Assembly: GCA_905373085.1 (NCBI GenBank)
Contig: CAJPRR010000034.1
Location: 1 to 16,819, forward strand
DNA length: 16,819 nucleotides
Origin: an uncultured Selenomonas sp.
Lineage (GTDB): Bacteria > Bacillota > Negativicutes > Selenomonadales > Selenomonadaceae
Direction of reading: 5' to 3'
Shown here: positions 14,931 through 16,819 of the stretch, in pieces
Position numbering within the stretch: position 1 is the stretch's first letter
Layout of the letters: every line of letters begins with the position of its first letter
The notes under the pieces: model-generated
What the model was told of the DNA's origin: nothing
The model's input: only the letters and a program-made list of their open reading frames with translations
Databases searched by the model: none
Made by a program: the position numbers and the translations under genes

Positions 14931-16819
14931 ACGTCCGTTTGAACATCTTCGCCAATTCTTCACTGCTGAACTTCAAGATGGTCGGGCGTCCATGCGGGCA
15001 TGTATAGGGACGCGCTGTCTGCGAAAGCTCCTCCAAGACGATCTGCATCTGGCGAAAATTCAGCTCGTCGCCCGACTTGATGGCTGCGCGGCATGCCATT
15101 GTGGCGAGGCACGCATGGCGGATTTCCTGCGCCGTCGTCTCGTGCATGTCATAGAGTCTCGCGAGGATTTCGCGAACCATATCCTCCGCTTCGGATACGG
15201 GAACGTCCGCAGGGACTTCCTTCAAGCGGAAATCGCGCTCGCCGCAGGCCTCCATGTCAAAGCCCAGACGACGGAACAGCTCCTGATTCTCCGATACGAG
15301 CGCGGCTTCCCTCGCATCGAACGACAGGATCGGATGCACGAGAAGCTGCTGTGACGGGATGCGCTCCGCCATGGCGGAAAACTTGTCATAAAGGATGCGT
15401 TCGTGCGCCGCATGTTGATCGACGATGTAAAGGCCGTCCTTGTCCTTCGCGATGATATAGCAGAGATCGACCTGCCCGATCGGCGTGATGCTCGCATGGT
15501 AAAGACCGGCTTCCGACACGTCGGAAAGCGGCGTCTCTGCGGCTCTTCCCTGCGGCTTATATGCCGCATCCTGCGCCTCGTGCACAAGTCCGCCGTCAGC
15601 GGAAGCGCCGTCGCGTGCGCTGTACGCCGCGCCTTCGCCCTTGAGGACGCTCTGCGCTTCAGCGAAACTCATCGCCGCCTGCGCGGGCGCCGCTCGGTAA
15701 GGATTCTCCGTATATCTGATGTCAAAAGAAGCCTTGGCCGAACCATTCCCAGTGAAATGTTCCTCCCCCGATGCCTGAGCGGCTGCGACAAACCGCATCG
15801 GCTCCATCGCATAGCGGCGCTCGACATTCTGCACGGAAGCCGCCACGCTTTCCAGAGTCTGCCCGACGGGTCGGATGGCGTCGACCACCGCCTTGTAGAC
15901 CGCCTTGAAGATGCGCCCCTCGTCCTCGAACTTCATCTCGCTCTTCTGCGGATGGACATTGACATCGACGGAGCGCTGCGGCACAGCGATGTTCAGGACG
16001 ACCATGGGAAAGCCCGATTTCGGCAGGAGCGAGTGATAGGCGTTGTCGATCGCCTTGGCAATCGCCTTGTTCGATATGATGCGGCCGTTCACGATGAAGG
16101 TCTGCCAAGCGCGGCTGCTCTTGAGCATCGAAGGCTTCGTGATGTAGCCCGTGATCTTGACGTCCTCATCCTCGAAGGAAAGCGCCAGAAGTGCGCCGGC
16201 GGTCTGTGAGCCGTACATGCTGCGAATGGCATCAAAGAGCGAACCGTTTCCCGGCGTCATCGCTGCCGTCTTATTGTTGCTGATGAGACGAAATGCTATG
16301 TCGGGGCGCGAAAGCGCGAGCTTCGTCATAAAGTCGCTGATGCGCCCGCCTTCCGTATGCGTCGTCTTGAGGAACTTCTTGCGCGCGGGCGTATTGAAGA
16401 ATAGATCTTCGACCTGGATCGTCGTGCCCAGACTGCAGCCCGTCTCGCCGATGTCGTGCGTGACGCCGCCGATGATGCTCACTTGGGTACCAAGTTCTTC
16501 GCCCTCTTTTCGCGTGCGCATACGGAAGCGGGAGACGGCGGCTATCGTCGGCAAAGCCTCGCCGCGAAAGCCGAGCGTCCTCAAGGAATAGAGATCGCCG
16601 ACCTCCTGAATCTTGCTCGTCGCATGACGCTCGATGGCAAGTTTCGCATCCTCCAGGCTCATGCCGCAGCCGTTGTCCGTCACGCGCATGAGGCTCGTGC
16701 CGCCCGCCATGATTTCCACTTCGATCTTCGTCGCTCCCGCATCGATCGAATTTTCTACAAGTTCTTTGACGACGGAGGCAGGGCGCTCCACGACCTCGCC
16801 CGCCGCAATCTTGTTGATC
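14929..16819 (-). CDS. mutL: DNA mismatch repair endonuclease MutL, 5' end cut by window edge
   Basis: MutL couples MutS mismatch recognition to strand incision. The frame is open to the right edge, and the last bases encode INKIAAGEV before VERPASVVKEL, so a GTG at 16791 is internal and about the first 15 residues are missing. The N-terminal GHKL ATPase has ELVENSIDAGA, DNGCGM, HATSKI, TLGFRGEAL and FFNTPARKKF. A variable linker (about residues 330-440 of the 629 visible) leads to the C-terminal domain with DQHAAHERILYD, ACRAAIKSGD, CPHGRPT and a terminal FKR. The DQHA box and CPHGRPT mark an endonuclease-active MutL, as in bacteria without MutH. The last acidic position of the DQHAxxExxxxE motif is Asp here. 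The stop is 8 bp before the methyltransferase ATG. Confidence 0.97.
   Translation of the reverse strand, partial: INKIAAGEVVERPASVVKELVENSIDAGATKIEVEIMAGGTSLMRVTDNGCGMSLEDAKLAIERHATSKIQEVGDLYSLRTLGFRGEALPTIAAVSRFRMRTRKEGEELGTQVSIIGGVTHDIGETGCSLGTTIQVEDLFFNTPARKKFLKTTHTEGGRISDFMTKLALSRPDIAFRLISNNKTAAMTPGNGSLFDAIRSMYGSQTAGALLALSFEDEDVKITGYITKPSMLKSSRAWQTFIVNGRIISNKAIAKAIDNAYHSLLPKSGFPMVVLNIAVPQRSVDVNVHPQKSEMKFEDEGRIFKAVYKAVVDAIRPVGQTLESVAASVQNVERRYAMEPMRFVAAAQASGEEHFTGNGSAKASFDIRYTENPYRAAPAQAAMSFAEAQSVLKGEGAAYSARDGASADGGLVHEAQDAAYKPQGRAAETPLSDVSEAGLYHASITPIGQVDLCYIIAKDKDGLYIVDQHAAHERILYDKFSAMAERIPSQQLLVHPILSFDAREAALVSENQELFRRLGFDMEACGERDFRLKEVPADVPVSEAEDMVREILARLYDMHETTAQEIRHACLATMACRAAIKSGDELNFRQMQIVLEELSQTARPYTCPHGRPTILKFSSEELAKMFKRT

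Noticed and set aside
14921..14932. GTG start for the RsmJ-like methyltransferase
   Set aside because: No Shine-Dalgarno precedes it, while the ATG at 14920 has GAGGTG in place.
16789..16791. GTG as start of MutL
   Set aside because: The conserved INKIAAGEV segment is encoded directly upstream in frame, so the gene continues past the window.
1..16819. RNA genes, CRISPR arrays, insertion sequences, toxin-antitoxin or phage genes
   Set aside because: None was seen. The window is filled with housekeeping genes, and the single 161-bp gap holds only a promoter and leader.

Overview
The window is GC-rich, and every gene in it lies on the minus strand, so the genes read from right to left. Gene content and order suggest a GC-rich Firmicute, most likely of the Negativicutes (Selenomonas-like). 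The evidence is the def-fmt-DUF116-rsmB-rlmN...prkC-rsgA-rpe backbone of Firmicutes, an endonuclease-type MutL with no MutH, and FolE2 beside QueC. The taxonomic call is inference, because no marker gene was compared. There is no rRNA, tRNA, CRISPR array, insertion sequence or phage gene.

Layout in transcription order. (1) Positions 16819-14120 hold the 3' part of mutL and, directly after it, an RsmJ-like SAM methyltransferase. (2) Positions 14119-13959 are the only real intergenic space (161 bp). It carries a good extended -10 promoter for the next operon and, downstream of that, a 12-bp GC-rich hairpin followed by four U residues in the def leader. (3) Positions 13958-9292 hold def, fmt, a DUF116 membrane protein, rsmB and rlmN: N-terminal formyl-Met handling plus 16S and 23S rRNA/tRNA methylation. 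(4) Positions 9276-2935 hold a phosphosignalling and cell-wall cassette: a DUF3662-FHA protein, a membrane-anchored FHA protein, a PP2C phosphatase, a SEDS (RodA/FtsW) glycosyltransferase, a class B penicillin-binding protein and a PASTA Ser/Thr kinase. This matches the order of the actinobacterial fhaA-fhaB-pstP-rodA-pbpA-pknB locus. (5) Positions 2913 to 1 hold rsgA (ribosome assembly GTPase), rpe, queC and folE2 (queuosine precursor synthesis). folE2 is cut by the left edge.

From def to folE2, fourteen genes follow one another with gaps of 32 bp or less, and many overlap. No convincing internal terminator was seen. They probably form one long operon linking translation quality, ribosome maturation, tRNA modification and kinase-controlled peptidoglycan synthesis. 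Several starts are non-AUG (TTG for rsgA, fhaB-like and DUF116), each set by a clear Shine-Dalgarno.

Most of the window is recognisable, conserved bacterial biology. The least understood items are the DUF116 protein, the RsmJ-like methyltransferase beside mutL, the possible attenuator in the def leader, and the way the two FHA proteins read the kinase. I found no clearly new system.
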